Below are positions 1 to 6,614 of a stretch of 11,000 nucleotides of DNA, one piece after another. How positions within the stretch are numbered: the first letter of the stretch is position 1; each line of letters begins with the position of its first letter. A model generated the notes under the pieces. That model did not search any database. It was given only the letters and a program-made list of their open reading frames with translations, and was not told the origin of the DNA. The stretch lies in NCBI GenBank assembly GCA_905221605.1, contig CAJNDS010002113.1:701501-712500 (forward strand). Direction: 5' to 3'. The translations under genes and the position numbers were made by a program. The DNA comes from Symbiodinium natans (Eukaryota > Sar > Dinophyceae > Suessiales > Symbiodiniaceae).

Positions 1-263
1 GCCCACAGCTTGATCATAAACCGCTGGTAGATGTACCTTAATCGGATTCTTGCGTAGCCCACAAGCAAGTAGGTTTGGGGTTCTTAAGGTAGAGTCATTT
101 CTTCGCGGGAGGGGAGGAGGTTGCTTGGCTTAGCACTCCCCACAATGGCTCCGATGAACCCTCAATCAGCGGATCAGGATCGTCACGACCATCTCTACCG
201 TGGGCTACGGCGTGGCCCGCCTTGAAGTGAGGGGGGTTTAGGATCGCTGACCTGCAAAGGAAG

Positions 264-288
264 TCTCTCTCTCTCTCTCTCTCTCTCT
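264..288. repeat. (TC)n dinucleotide microsatellite
   Basis: An uninterrupted TC/CT tract of 25 bases (about 12 units) is read directly. It follows AAG and is followed by AGCTG. On the opposite strand it is a polypurine GA tract. A 3' splice-site polypyrimidine tract is conceivable because it ends in TAG, but no flanking exon is recognisable, so it is called as a simple repeat. Confidence 0.95.
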
Positions 289-446
289 AGCTGTTCATCC
301 CTCTGACTGCAAGTTTACATGGCAACTGCCACTCCTCATCTGGATTTCACAGTCAGGAGAAGCCAGGTGCTCACACTACGAATGGCACACATGTTTTTGT
401 TGGAAGCCCCAAAGCTACGCTGAGCGTCAAGCAAGCGGCTGCACTC

Positions 447-477
447 GGTTGGAGAATCCGAGGATTTCTCGCCGACC
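447..477. repeat. Compact inverted repeat (hairpin)
   Basis: GGTTG (447-451), GAGAA (452-456) and TCC (457-459) can pair with GGA (462-464), TTCTC (466-470) and CGACC (473-477). This gives about 13 pairs including one T-G wobble, a single-T bulge at 465 and a GC bulge at 471-472. The three-pair TCC/GGA step leaves only two loop bases, so the innermost pair would open in RNA. No neighbouring gene gives it a role, and a stem of this quality could arise by chance in 11 kb. Confidence 0.45.
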
Positions 478-533
478 ACCATACCAGCCAGACTTGCCCG
501 CGCCTTGCAAGCCCGGGCACGCTACCGGTATCA

Positions 534-566
534 GATCACTGGTTGGGGATTAGGTAATCAGTGATC
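534..566. repeat. Inverted repeat with telomere-like loop
   Basis: GATCACTG at 534-541 and CAGTGATC at 559-566 are perfect inverse complements. Pairing extends inward through one G-T wobble and two T-A pairs, giving about 11 pairs. The loop contains GGGGATTAGG, a degenerate telomere-like unit. AATAAA follows directly at 567-572. No function can be assigned. Confidence 0.5.
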
Positions 567-603
567 AATAAAAGATGTTTATGGTCCAGTCCATAACCTT
601 AAC

Positions 604-626
604 AAGGATTAGGTTAGGATAGGGTC
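604..626 (+). repeat. Degenerate G-sense telomere-like patch
   Basis: GGATTAGG, TTAGG and ATAGGG follow each other, resembling decayed TTAGGG/TTTAGGG units. Only about three units are present and none is a perfect TTTAGGG, so this is a weak call made by analogy to the cleaner arrays downstream. Confidence 0.4.
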
Positions 627-1180
627 CAGTAGATGATCCAATTGTTTGGGTTCGCGAAGGTTTAAGTGGCTTGTGACCTTAGATGCCGTACTTGCAGGGC
701 TTATGTCTTTGCTAGTCGTTGCTTCTTCCTCGAATATGGTTGTGCATGCTCGACGATAGAGGATACTCTGGCCGCATATGTGGAAAACGGACTTTGAGCC
801 CCACGTTTTCCCCCCAAGGCAAGTCATGACACAGCAGAACCTGCGATCCGGGAACTGGGGGTGGGGAAGGGGGTTGAGCTTAATTCATGGGTCAGTCTTG
901 CCCTAAGCCCCCAAGCCAGAATCGCTTTCCTGTTGACAAGCCTATCAACTACCGTGGGGAGGGGGGTTCAAAATAGGGTTACACTCTTTAAAAGGGTTTC
1001 TGCCACCACGGCTACGGTATGTTTTTTTTTATTAGGGGGGGGGGGGGCGGGGGCTAAACGGGCCGGCCCTTCTTTTCCATTTTTTGGTCGGAAAGACCAA
1101 ACTCCCCCAGGCCATCGTGTTCTTCATCTTCGGCGGAGTCATTTTCTTCGGGCCGCCCGCCACAAGCTAAACCCCAGAGC
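627..1180. other. Non-coding stretch with G-rich tracts
   Basis: No protein is recognisable. The longest plus-strand frame (861-1187) starts at GTG and runs through the G13 homopolymer, so its glycine run is an artefact of that tract. The stretch also holds a T9 run at 1022-1030. GGCTACGG at 1011-1018 resembles the end of the dinoflagellate spliced leader on the minus strand, but this is judged coincidental. Confidence 0.55.
1035..1047. repeat. Poly(G) tract, 13 bases
   Basis: Thirteen consecutive G are read on the plus strand, interrupted by one C and followed by five more G. It is a homopolymer microsatellite with G-quadruplex potential. Exact length may be unreliable because such tracts are error-prone in sequencing. 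Confidence 0.9.
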
Positions 1181-1184
1181 ACTC

Positions 1185-1253
1185 TAACCCTACAACCCTA
1201 CAACCCTACAACCCTAAACCCTAACCCCCAACCCCTAACCCTAAACCCTAAAC
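1185..1253 (-). repeat. Interstitial telomere-like array, CCCTAAA sense
   Basis: The array begins with a CCCTAA-like unit, then has three copies of the 8-base unit CCCTACAA (1188-1211), then CCCTAAA, CCCTAA, cytosine-rich variants and two CCCTAAA units. The strand given is the one reading TTTAGGG. The 8-base unit recurs at 8607-8630. The flank AAACCCCAGAGCAC (1169-1182) recurs at the second C-sense array near 1636. An opposite-sense patch follows immediately. Confidence 0.9.
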
Positions 1254-1255
1254 TG

Positions 1256-1276
1256 GTTTAGGACTTGGGGTTTGGG
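1256..1276 (+). repeat. Short G-sense telomere-like patch abutting the C-sense array
   Basis: GGTTTAGG is followed by ACTTGGGGTTTGGG, i.e. degenerate TTTAGGG units. It faces away from the preceding CCCTAAA array. The two together form a near-perfect palindrome CCTAAAC-TG-GTTTAGG spanning 1247-1262. Confidence 0.65.
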
Positions 1277-1375
1277 AGTCTGGGCCTGGGACTCTTCGAA
1301 GCCCTAACATTCTCTTAAGCCCCCTTAAGCTCTTGAAAGTCAAACTCATTCGCGAACTGCATGAGCTACTGTAGA

Positions 1376-1397
1376 GGGTTTACGTTTAGAGTTTAGG
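1376..1397 (+). repeat. Degenerate G-sense telomere-like patch
   Basis: GGGTTTACGTTTAGAGTTTAGG-like units followed by GATTAGGAT are recognisable as a decayed run of three to four TTTAGGG units. Only one unit is near-perfect, so the boundaries are approximate. Confidence 0.6.
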
Positions 1398-1411
1398 GAT
1401 TAGGATAATTT

Positions 1412-1448
1412 TTCCGACCCCTACTTGTTGGAGGTTCATGGGTCGGAA
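1412..1448. repeat. 9-bp perfect inverted repeat
   Basis: TTCCGACCC (1412-1420) and GGGTCGGAA (1440-1448) are exact inverse complements around a 19-base loop. An 8 to 9 bp stem with a loop of this size is expected a few times by chance in 11 kb, so it is reported only as a structural site. GGGTCGGAATA recurs at 4701-4711. Confidence 0.4.
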
Positions 1449-1533
1449 TAGCCTACTGTTTAGCAGGTTATTGCTACAAACCTCACAGGATACTTAGGCA
1501 ACGTACCAAAACAATAGGTTTTTGGGGTTTCGT

Positions 1534-1562
1534 GGGGGGGGGGGGGGGGGGGGGGGGGGGGG
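1534..1562. repeat. Poly(G) tract, 29 bases
   Basis: Twenty-nine consecutive G are read on the plus strand. It causes apparent polyglycine and polyproline runs in short frames crossing it; these are not genes. The tract can form G-quadruplexes. A matching C31 tract lies at 10081-10111. Exact length is doubtful for technical reasons. Confidence 0.93.
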
Positions 1563-1627
1563 AGGAATAAACAGCGACCCCTGTTCATTCCCAGGATGCT
1601 GGGTAACCAGCCCTGAACACCATGCCA

Positions 1628-1688
1628 TAAACCCGAAACCCCAGAGCACCCTAAACCCTAAACCCCAAACCCTAAACCCCAAACCCCT
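1628..1688 (-). repeat. Interstitial telomere-like array, CCCTAAA sense
   Basis: Starting with AACCCGAAACCCC, the array continues with CCCTAAA, CCCTAAA, CCCCAAA, CCCTAAA and CCCCAAA units and fades into CCCCTGACCC. The CCCCAAA variants (TTTGGGG) are single-step changes of the telomere unit. The entry flank CCAGAGCAC is shared with the array at 1185. Short frames across it encode only a periodic LNPKPQT-type peptide dictated by the heptamer. Confidence 0.9.
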
Positions 1689-1779
1689 GACCCAAAGGAC
1701 CGAAACAGCGTCCTTTGTCGACCTGCTAGATGAGCACAGCAACTCACCTGGCTTTGTTTTGCCTTCTGCGTAGTAGTTC

Positions 1780-1809
1780 CTTAGGGTTTAGGGTTTAGGG
1801 TTTAGGGTT
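1780..1809 (+). repeat. Interstitial telomere array, TTTAGGG sense
   Basis: About four consecutive TTTAGGG units are read with almost no variation, immediately followed by a GGGCTT-rich degenerate tract (1810-1870). The purity suggests a more recent origin or expansion than the degenerate patches nearby. Confidence 0.93.
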
Positions 1810-1870
1810 CCGGGCTTTCGTCGGGCTTATAGGGCTTTGGGCTTTCGGCCTTGGGGGGCTTGGGGCTCGG
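1810..1870 (+). repeat. GGGCTT-rich degenerate tract next to the telomere array
   Basis: Repeated GGGCTTT, CGGGCTTAT and GGGGCTTGGGG blocks form a 5 to 8 base irregular period that looks derived from or related to the telomere heptamer. TCGGGCTTAT also occurs at 8871-8880 near another telomere-like patch, suggesting a recurrent variant family. Confidence 0.55.
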
Positions 1871-2012
1871 GAGTTAGGTTTGATGACTCCATGCGACACG
1901 AAAGCCCAAACCCTGAACTCGCAAGCATGGCAGCCATGGGAGCTGGCGCAAGGAGTCGGTCCATCTCTGTGTTGGATGGAGGGCTCTTTGGGTATTACTT
2001 TGAGCTATCGTC

Positions 2013-2041
2013 CAAAACCCTAACCCCAAACCCCCAACCCC
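2013..2041 (-). repeat. Short C-sense telomere-like array
   Basis: CAAAACCCTAACCCCAAAC followed by CCCCAACCCC contains about four CCCTAAA-like units, most with C-expansions. It is the last clear array before the array-poor block that runs to about 4830. Confidence 0.8.
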
Positions 2042-2296
2042 TGAGCCCCCTCCTCTCGAAGAAACGTGCTGAGGCAAGGGCTTGGGGAGCTACCACAACA
2101 CCTCCAGGTCCGCGGAGTCAGTGCTTCTAAGAGGGTTCGAGTGTTGAGGTTCTCGCCAAGGGTCATCAGATCTTCGCGACTCTGCAGAGCCGCTTTTCAG
2201 TAGAACAAGAATCGCAGGCACATCCCTCAGTGCGTCGATGTACCTCAAAAAATATACTTCGGGCCCCACAGTAACTACACCGAAACTACTCGTACT

Positions 2297-2319
2297 GCGA
2301 AAGGCGAAAACGCCTTCGC
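2297..2319. repeat. Tight hairpin with AAAA loop
   Basis: GCGAA (2297-2301) plus GGCG (2303-2306) pair with CGCC (2311-2314) plus TTCGC (2315-2319). The loop is AAAA and A2302 is a single bulge, giving nine GC-rich pairs. It resembles a terminator stem but has no following T-run and no gene beside it. A few such stems are expected by chance in 11 kb. Confidence 0.4.
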
Positions 2320-2787
2320 CTGATCTCCCAAGAAAGCCAGTCGTGGGAGTCCATGTTAACAGTCTACCACGATTGGTACCTTTTTTGGACTGACTGGCGA
2401 ACTGCCCAGAAGTACTTGCGAACTGCCGTTGCAGCCAATATGTGCAGATCAAAAGCAAAAGGGTTCCTAGGCACTCCAGCCGCCGGAGCAGTGGCCCTCA
2501 AGGTTGGATTTTAACATGTCGTATATACTCACCTAAACTTCACAGACCTAAACCCGCAGAAGGAGGTCCTTGGGAATTTTTCGGGCAGGCTATTAGCTGC
2601 CAAGGTCCGCGCGGCACATCCTTGTGACAGGCCCGGGACCCACGGCAAATCAGGGATTCAGTGATGGATGGTGTGGGGACGCTGTATTGTTATGTTACAA
2701 TGATACTAATCACTTAAAATAGTATTCTTTCAATCGTAATGTTGGACACTTAGGGACACAGCTCTAGGGTTTCGCTGATGTTGGCAT

Positions 2788-2802
2788 CCCCCCCCGCCCC
2801 CC
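2788..2802. repeat. Poly(C) tract with one interruption
   Basis: Eight C, one G and six C are read in succession. It is a short homopolymer microsatellite belonging to the same class as the longer C/G tracts elsewhere in the window. Confidence 0.85.
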
Positions 2803-2938
2803 TCAGGGCCCTTTATGAATGATTAATGAGATAAGAAAGGCAGGCTTCAAATTTCAGGCTTGGTTTAGACACCCACAACGCTTGACAAAGTCTAAAGCTC
2901 AACCGGCAAGTTGATTTTGTGGAGGACCCCACCGGACA

Positions 2939-2969
2939 CCCCCCCCCCCCCCCCCCCAAAAAAAAAAAA
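2939..2969. repeat. C19-A12 compound homopolymer tract
   Basis: Nineteen C are followed directly by twelve A on the plus strand. On the minus strand this reads T12-G19. The polyA part might be read as a retroposon tail, but no retroposon body, target-site duplication or gene-like sequence is recognisable on its 5' side, so only the tract is annotated. Confidence 0.92.
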
Positions 2970-3521
2970 GTCCGAAAATCCTATTTGATGCAAAGTTTGA
3001 CTTCATGGGGGTCATTTTGAACTCCCGGCAGTGAAACGCTGACCACCTTGAGTGTGGTTGTGCATCCTGGGGTCTGTATTCTGTCCCCATGGAGACCTGC
3101 AGCCTGACCCAGCTGTTTGCCAAGGTGGCGGCGCTCACAAGTTCTCTTCCCTCATGGACTGCCCCTTGAGTCCTTGCATGGGCGCAATGGTTCACCCCGT
3201 TGCTTGTAGTGCTTGGAGCCCTATGCAGAGCAATGAGCAAGTTTGCATTGTTACACTATATTCACTTGGGCAAACCAGACCAGGAGATTCGTAGGGCTGA
3301 AATCGCGGTGAGGAACAGTAGGGCGGGAACCCGCAGACGTTTCCAGGTTTCGGGCTCCATATGGGCGAGCTTTAAAAGCCTTCATCGACAACGCCCAGTG
3401 TTAAAACTTCGACAAATCTCTCAGACCGCCCCACAGACCGGTTTTCAGGTGTCGGCGCCCGCAGTTCAGCAAAAATCCGTGTCAGTTGTGTGCTTATTGA
3501 GGGGAAACGGCCACGACCGGA

Positions 3522-3544
3522 CAGGTCAGCTCACATGTGACCTG
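3522..3544. repeat. 7-bp inverted repeat beside a short direct repeat
   Basis: CAGGTCA (3522-3528) and TGACCTG (3538-3544) are inverse complements with a nine-base loop containing CACATGTG. The right arm runs into a tandem CTGAAAGC CTGAAAGC (about 3542-3557). Chance occurrence is plausible. Confidence 0.35.
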
Positions 3545-4234
3545 AAAGCCTGAAAGCCTACTCTCCCTGGGCGCCGTCTGGGGCACTGAACAGGAGTCTT
3601 TCCTGCTCGAGACCTTGACTGGTGAGTTGGAGGAGAACCAGGCAAACCGCTGCGTTGCACTGCAAACTGCATGGTAGGGTGTCAGCGACCACGAACCCTC
3701 TTAGGCCACCTTTCAAAGCCCTAGAAAGGCCCTCGAATCCCAAAAAAACCCTCTACATCCTTATGGCCTTCGGGTGCGCGGGTCATCATCCCAGTATCCT
3801 GCTTCCTTGATTTTCGGCCGTCATCAGGGGATGCCTGAATACGCTGCAGCCATGGGGATGCAATAGCTCTACGTAGCACCGACTCATCCATCGCAGCTCT
3901 CAGCGTGCTAGCAACAAGCATGTCGTGTAATGGCACCGGGACAAACATTTGCGCCGGATGGCTATACTACACAATCTAAACAAGGAGAATGAGCAGCATC
4001 AATATTCTGCCCGTGTCCGGAAACTTGCCGAGTGAAAGGCCACTGCAACAGCAAAGCAACAGCACTGCAAAGTACGGTACACAAGTCTGAAGAAAGCATG
4101 GCAATCATGAGCACCTAAAATGAGATTGCGAGGAGAAGCGCAGTGCAGACGAATGCCGTCTTCGAAGTTCGTAGCCTGCCACAAGAGCATGAACTGTCCT
4201 CACCTCTGCTGGCCAGGAGATCTTGCCATGCATG

Positions 4235-4246
4235 CAAACATGTTTG
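4235..4246. repeat. 12-base perfect palindrome
   Basis: CAAACATGTTTG is its own reverse complement and sits next to CATGCATGC. Dyads of this size can be transcription factor sites, but no gene is identified nearby and one chance occurrence is not surprising. Confidence 0.4.
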
Positions 4247-4831
4247 TTGTTGCTCGTTCTTGTTTTTTGTAGCAACGGGCTTTCCGAGAATGATCGTTTC
4301 CCTTCAAAAGTCCGCCAAAATCCGTGCTGAAGGCTTAAGGCAGGATGCATGCAACGTAGGAAACCCCTCATCCAGAACAGACATCTTGGTGTGTGATCGT
4401 GCGCGTGTGGCCAGATACCCGATGTGGTGTTCCTGTCTGAGCAGGAGTGTGGAGCCCAAGGGTTAGTTTGGGCAGTGTCACAAGACCAGTGGAGCTGTAC
4501 CTGAGGCTGCGCACACTTGTTTGGATCTTGGTATGCATGGTTCTGTCGCTCGTGCGAGAGCACAAAAGTAGCATGGAAACACTAGACACCGCTTCAGGAT
4601 ATCATTCAAGGATCGCCTGCGATTGCGGCACCATTTTGTGAAGTCTCGTTTGCATGTGCCTTCATTGGGTCGGCACTTCAACTTTGCACTGGTACTATAC
4701 GGGTCGGAATAATTACTAATAGTATCGTTCCCTTACGGTCTCTTTATTGTACTATAATCACCCCCGAAACCCTATTCTTATGATTAAGGCCCCGATACTT
4801 TCCCGTATACTTCCGTTTGGGAGTCGTCAGG

Positions 4832-4880
4832 TAACCCGAACCCAAACCCAAACCCGAACGCTAACCCTAACCCTAACCCT
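4832..4880 (-). repeat. Interstitial telomere-like array, C-sense, with hexamer units
   Basis: Degenerate AACCCGAACCCAAACCC units are followed by three perfect CTAACC hexamers (4861-4878), the vertebrate/heterokont-type TTAGGG unit rather than TTTAGGG. The mix of hexamer and heptamer in one array shows either slippage or error-prone templating. Confidence 0.88.
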
Positions 4881-4996
4881 TTCATGGCGGACCTGACAAG
4901 CCCCTGGGGAGCAATCAGATGCTCTTAGGTATGATGAGGATCTGCGGAGCTTTGTGGACTACGAGTCCGTGGCCTACGGGAGAGCACAGAATGGCT

Positions 4997-5079
4997 TGGG
5001 GTTTAGGGTGTAGGGTTTAGGGTCAGGGTTAGGGTTTAGGGTTTAGCGTTTAGGGTTTAGGGTTTAAGGTTTAGGGTTA
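4997..5079 (+). repeat. Interstitial telomere array, TTTAGGG sense
   Basis: About eleven units: perfect TTTAGGG alternates with TGTAGGG, TCAGGG, TTAGGG, TTTAGCG and TTTAAGG variants. The TTTAGCG variant also occurs in the next array (near 5211), suggesting shared ancestry of the two. It opens the densest array cluster of the window. Confidence 0.93.
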
Positions 5080-5170
5080 TGCAGTTGCACTTGAGATCCC
5101 ACGAGGAGTGGTTTTAGAGGCCGAAAGGCGCTTGTGTGATGAGTATTAGCTTTAAGGGGTTCATAGATGA

Positions 5171-5277
5171 AGGGTTAGGGGTTAAAGGTTTATGGTTTAG
5201 GGTTTATGGATAGCGTTTAGGGTTTAGGGTTTAGGGTTTAGGGTTTCATAGGTCGGTTTGGGTTGAGGGTTCAGGGC
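5171..5277 (+). repeat. Interstitial telomere array, TTTAGGG sense
   Basis: A degenerate entry (GGGTTAGGGGTTAAAGG, TTTATGG, TAGCG) leads into about four perfect TTTAGGG units (5216-5246), then decays through GGTTTGGGTTGAGGGTTCAGGG. The clean core flanked by degenerate edges suggests a core that expanded or was homogenised after insertion. Confidence 0.9.
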
Positions 5278-5375
5278 ATGGGGCAGACGCAAAGACATGC
5301 TCCTTTGCTGCTAGGCTCGCGTCGTCGCTGGCCGCCAAGGTGTTCTTTCTGCTGCACTCTCAGGTTCTTCTTGAA

Positions 5376-5445
5376 TAGGGCTTAGGGTTTAGGGTTTAGG
5401 GCTTAGGGTTTAGGGTTTTGGGGTTCAGGGCTCAGGGTCTAGGGT
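5376..5445 (+). repeat. Interstitial telomere array, TTTAGGG/CTTAGGG sense
   Basis: Roughly ten units: TTTAGGG mixed with CTTAGGG, TTTTGGGG, TTCAGGG, CTCAGGG and TCTAGGG. A short gap of about 14 bases separates it from a C-sense patch at 5460-5474, giving a converging head-to-head arrangement. Confidence 0.9.
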
Positions 5446-5459
5446 ACCAGAGAGCCAGA

Positions 5460-5474
5460 ACCCCTAAACCCTAG
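5460..5474 (-). repeat. Short C-sense telomere patch facing the preceding array
   Basis: ACCCCTAAACCCTAG holds two CCCTAAA units in the orientation opposite to the array ending at 5445. With it, the order is TTTAGGG then CCCTAAA, the order expected of an end-to-end telomere junction. Two units are few, so chance or local inversion remains possible. Confidence 0.7.
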
Positions 5475-6035
5475 CATTACAGGTCTTTTGGGTGCCCCTC
5501 AGCCCTACATCCTACACATTCAGCCTTTCTTGAAACACTCGGCCGTCAGTTCCAGTAGTCTGGTGCGAAGAACCCGAAACCCCAACCTAGTGGGCCTTAT
5601 CATGTCTTCTCCGGAGGCCTTACTGCAGTTTTAGTTAGTCTTTATCAAAATATCGTGGGGACATGACTCTCTACCATCTTGCAACTACCTGTGTAGTTTG
5701 GGTAGATGGGGCCTTCAGGGCTCCCCGAACCCTAAACCCCAGCCAAGAGGGGTGCTCCCGTCAAGAATACCAGGTTGAATGTTTGGGGTCCGGGTTATCG
5801 AGCCTCCACATCCGACACCCTCAACCCTAAACTGCACGCCTTGAACTTGAGGTTCTGTCAGCATGTCCTACAAGCCCTGGAACCCTGAAAAGTCAAAAGC
5901 CCTAGAACCTTGGACCATGAGGCGGGGGTCCGTCATGCCCGGCACTCGGTGGGAAAGGGCAGTGACCAACACACTCATCGCCAGTGGCTGAGGGCCCATG
6001 TTGCGCTTCAGGGCCCGAAGCCTTACGTAAGACAT
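5475..6035. other. Inter-array spacer with small C-sense patches
   Basis: No gene is recognisable. Small C-sense telomere-like patches lie at 5573-5587 (CCCGAAACCCCAACC), 5723-5740 (CCCCGAACCCTAAACCCC) and 5817-5832 (CCCTCAACCCTAAAC). They are single or double units in otherwise unique sequence. Confidence 0.55.
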
Positions 6036-6107
6036 CTAGGGTGCTGGGTTTGTGGTTTAGGGCGTTGGGTTTAGGGGTTTGGGGTTTAGTTAGGGTTTAG
6101 GGTTTTT
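6036..6107 (+). repeat. Degenerate interstitial telomere array, TTTAGGG sense
   Basis: CTAGGGTGCTGGGTTTGTGG leads into TTTAGGGCG, TTGGG, TTTAGGGG, TTTGGGG, TTTAG, TTAGGG, TTTAGGG and TTTTTG. About eight to nine units, most altered. It is more decayed than its neighbours at 5171 and 6220. Confidence 0.85.
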
Positions 6108-6219
6108 GTTGCTGGTTCTCCAAGAACCCTACAGGGAGTTTCCAAAAAAGGCGCTTGCGTCACTGAATTCGATGCATCCCAGCAGCCCGAAGACCGACCC
6201 CCTAGACCTCCCTCAGGGA

Positions 6220-6281
6220 TTTAGGGTTTAGGGTTTAAAGTTTAGGGTTTAGGGTTTAGGGTTTAGGGTTTAGGGTTTAGG
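6220..6281 (+). repeat. Clean interstitial telomere array, TTTAGGG sense
   Basis: Eight units plus a partial unit: two perfect TTTAGGG, one TTTAAAG variant, five perfect TTTAGGG, and a final TTTAGG before TACGG. It is among the purest arrays of the window and has enough consecutive GGG blocks to fold as a G-quadruplex. Confidence 0.96.
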
Positions 6282-6418
6282 TACGGTCCTAAAGTAACAA
6301 GTTCTAGGCTCAAGGCCTCATGTCCTAGAAACGCAAGCTCGTAAGTCTCAAAACCCTGAAGAGCCCTAATCCCACCTGCGCTCTGGTGCCCCAGTTTTCC
6401 TCTAACATTAAGTTTCCC

Positions 6419-6487
6419 AGGGTTTAGGGTTTTGGGATTTGGGTTCAAGGTTCAGGGTTCAGGGTTCAGGGTTCAGGGTTCAGGGTT
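6419..6487 (+). repeat. Telomere-like array with a homogenised TTCAGGG core
   Basis: After TTTAGGGTTTTGGGATTTGGG, the unit changes to TTCAAGG and then exactly five tandem TTCAGGG (6451-6485). The variant is locally homogeneous, unlike random point decay of TTTAGGG, implying amplification of one variant unit by slippage or unequal exchange, or a variant template. Confidence 0.95.
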
Positions 6488-6542
6488 ACTAGCACTGGGA
6501 GCAACCTTGAAACGTACACCCAACCCCCCCCTTCGCCCCCCA

Positions 6543-6614
6543 GTTTAGGTTTCGAGTTCAGGGTTTAGGGTTTGGGGTTCAAGGCTTACTAAGTCTAAGG
6601 TTCAAGGTGTATGA
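6543..6614 (+). repeat. Degenerate telomere-like tract, G-sense
   Basis: TTTAGG, TTTCGAG, TTCAGGG, TTTAGGG, TTTGGGG, TTCAAGG and, further on, TCTAAGG, TTCAAGG are read with irregular spacers. The tract extends the TTCAGGG flavour of the array before it, separated by a C7 run near 6524-6531. Confidence 0.75.

Larger units (their letters stand above)
1..600. other. Non-coding stretch, no gene recognised
   Basis: No open frame of useful length or recognisable domain is seen on either strand. The stretch contains a TC microsatellite (264-288) and two compact inverted repeats (447-477 and 534-566), listed separately. An AATAAA hexamer lies at 567-572 just after the second hairpin. There is no upstream gene in view to which it could serve as a polyadenylation signal. 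Confidence 0.6.
2047..2938. other. Array-free unique sequence, no gene recognised
   Basis: No telomere arrays are seen. The longest frame, minus strand 2458-2090 (122 codons), begins at TTG, matches no family I recognise and contains no catalytic motif. The stretch around 2690-2750 is AT-rich. Local structures are a 9-pair hairpin (2297-2319) and a C8-G-C6 tract (2788-2802). A retained exon cannot be excluded by eye, but nothing positive supports one. Confidence 0.5.
2970..4830. other. Long array-free stretch, no gene recognised
   Basis: About 1.9 kb without telomere arrays or long homopolymers. The longest frame is minus strand 4563-4105 (152 codons), which starts at GTG; its first internal ATG leaves about 88 codons. 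A plus frame at 3200-3553 (117 codons) starts at TTG. Neither shows a known fold, signal peptide or reverse transcriptase/transposase motif, and both overlap equally long frames on the other strand. A tandem CTGAAAGC pair (about 3542-3557) and a 12-base palindrome (4235-4246) are the only repeats seen. This is the likeliest place for unrecognised exons. Confidence 0.5.

Noticed and set aside
1003-1018. Possible relic of the dinoflagellate spliced leader on the minus strand
   Set aside because: GCCA....GGCTACGG matches the reverse complement of the leader at its end, but four central bases differ and the GGCTCAAG side is missing. GGCTACGG also occurs near 208-215, so it is probably chance. The GGCTCAAG at 6306-6313 is likewise only eight bases.
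1522-1773. Frames with polyglycine or polyproline plus LNPKP repeats
   Set aside because: The residues are produced by the G29 tract and by the CCCTAAA array, not by a protein gene. The same holds for the polyproline frame at 9959-10177.
2090-2458. Minus-strand frame of 122 codons
   Set aside because: It starts at TTG, no family recognised, and there is no supporting context; consistent with a chance frame.
2939-2969. PolyA tail of a retroposon
   Set aside because: A12 directly follows C19, with no recognisable retroposon body upstream and no target-site duplication; a compound homopolymer is simpler.
3725-3745. T-arm-like CTCGAATCC suggesting a tRNA
   Set aside because: The T-loop does not start with TTC, and no matching acceptor stem, D-arm or anticodon stem can be built around it. 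The GGGTTCGAG at about 2133 also failed.
4105-4563. Longest open frame, minus strand, 152 codons
   Set aside because: It begins at GTG, with only about 88 codons after the first ATG, overlaps long frames on both strands and shows no recognisable motif.
1440-4711. Shared 11-mer GGGTCGGAATA at 1440 and 4701
   Set aside because: Exact 11-mers are expected to recur several times by chance in 11 kb, and the flanks do not match.
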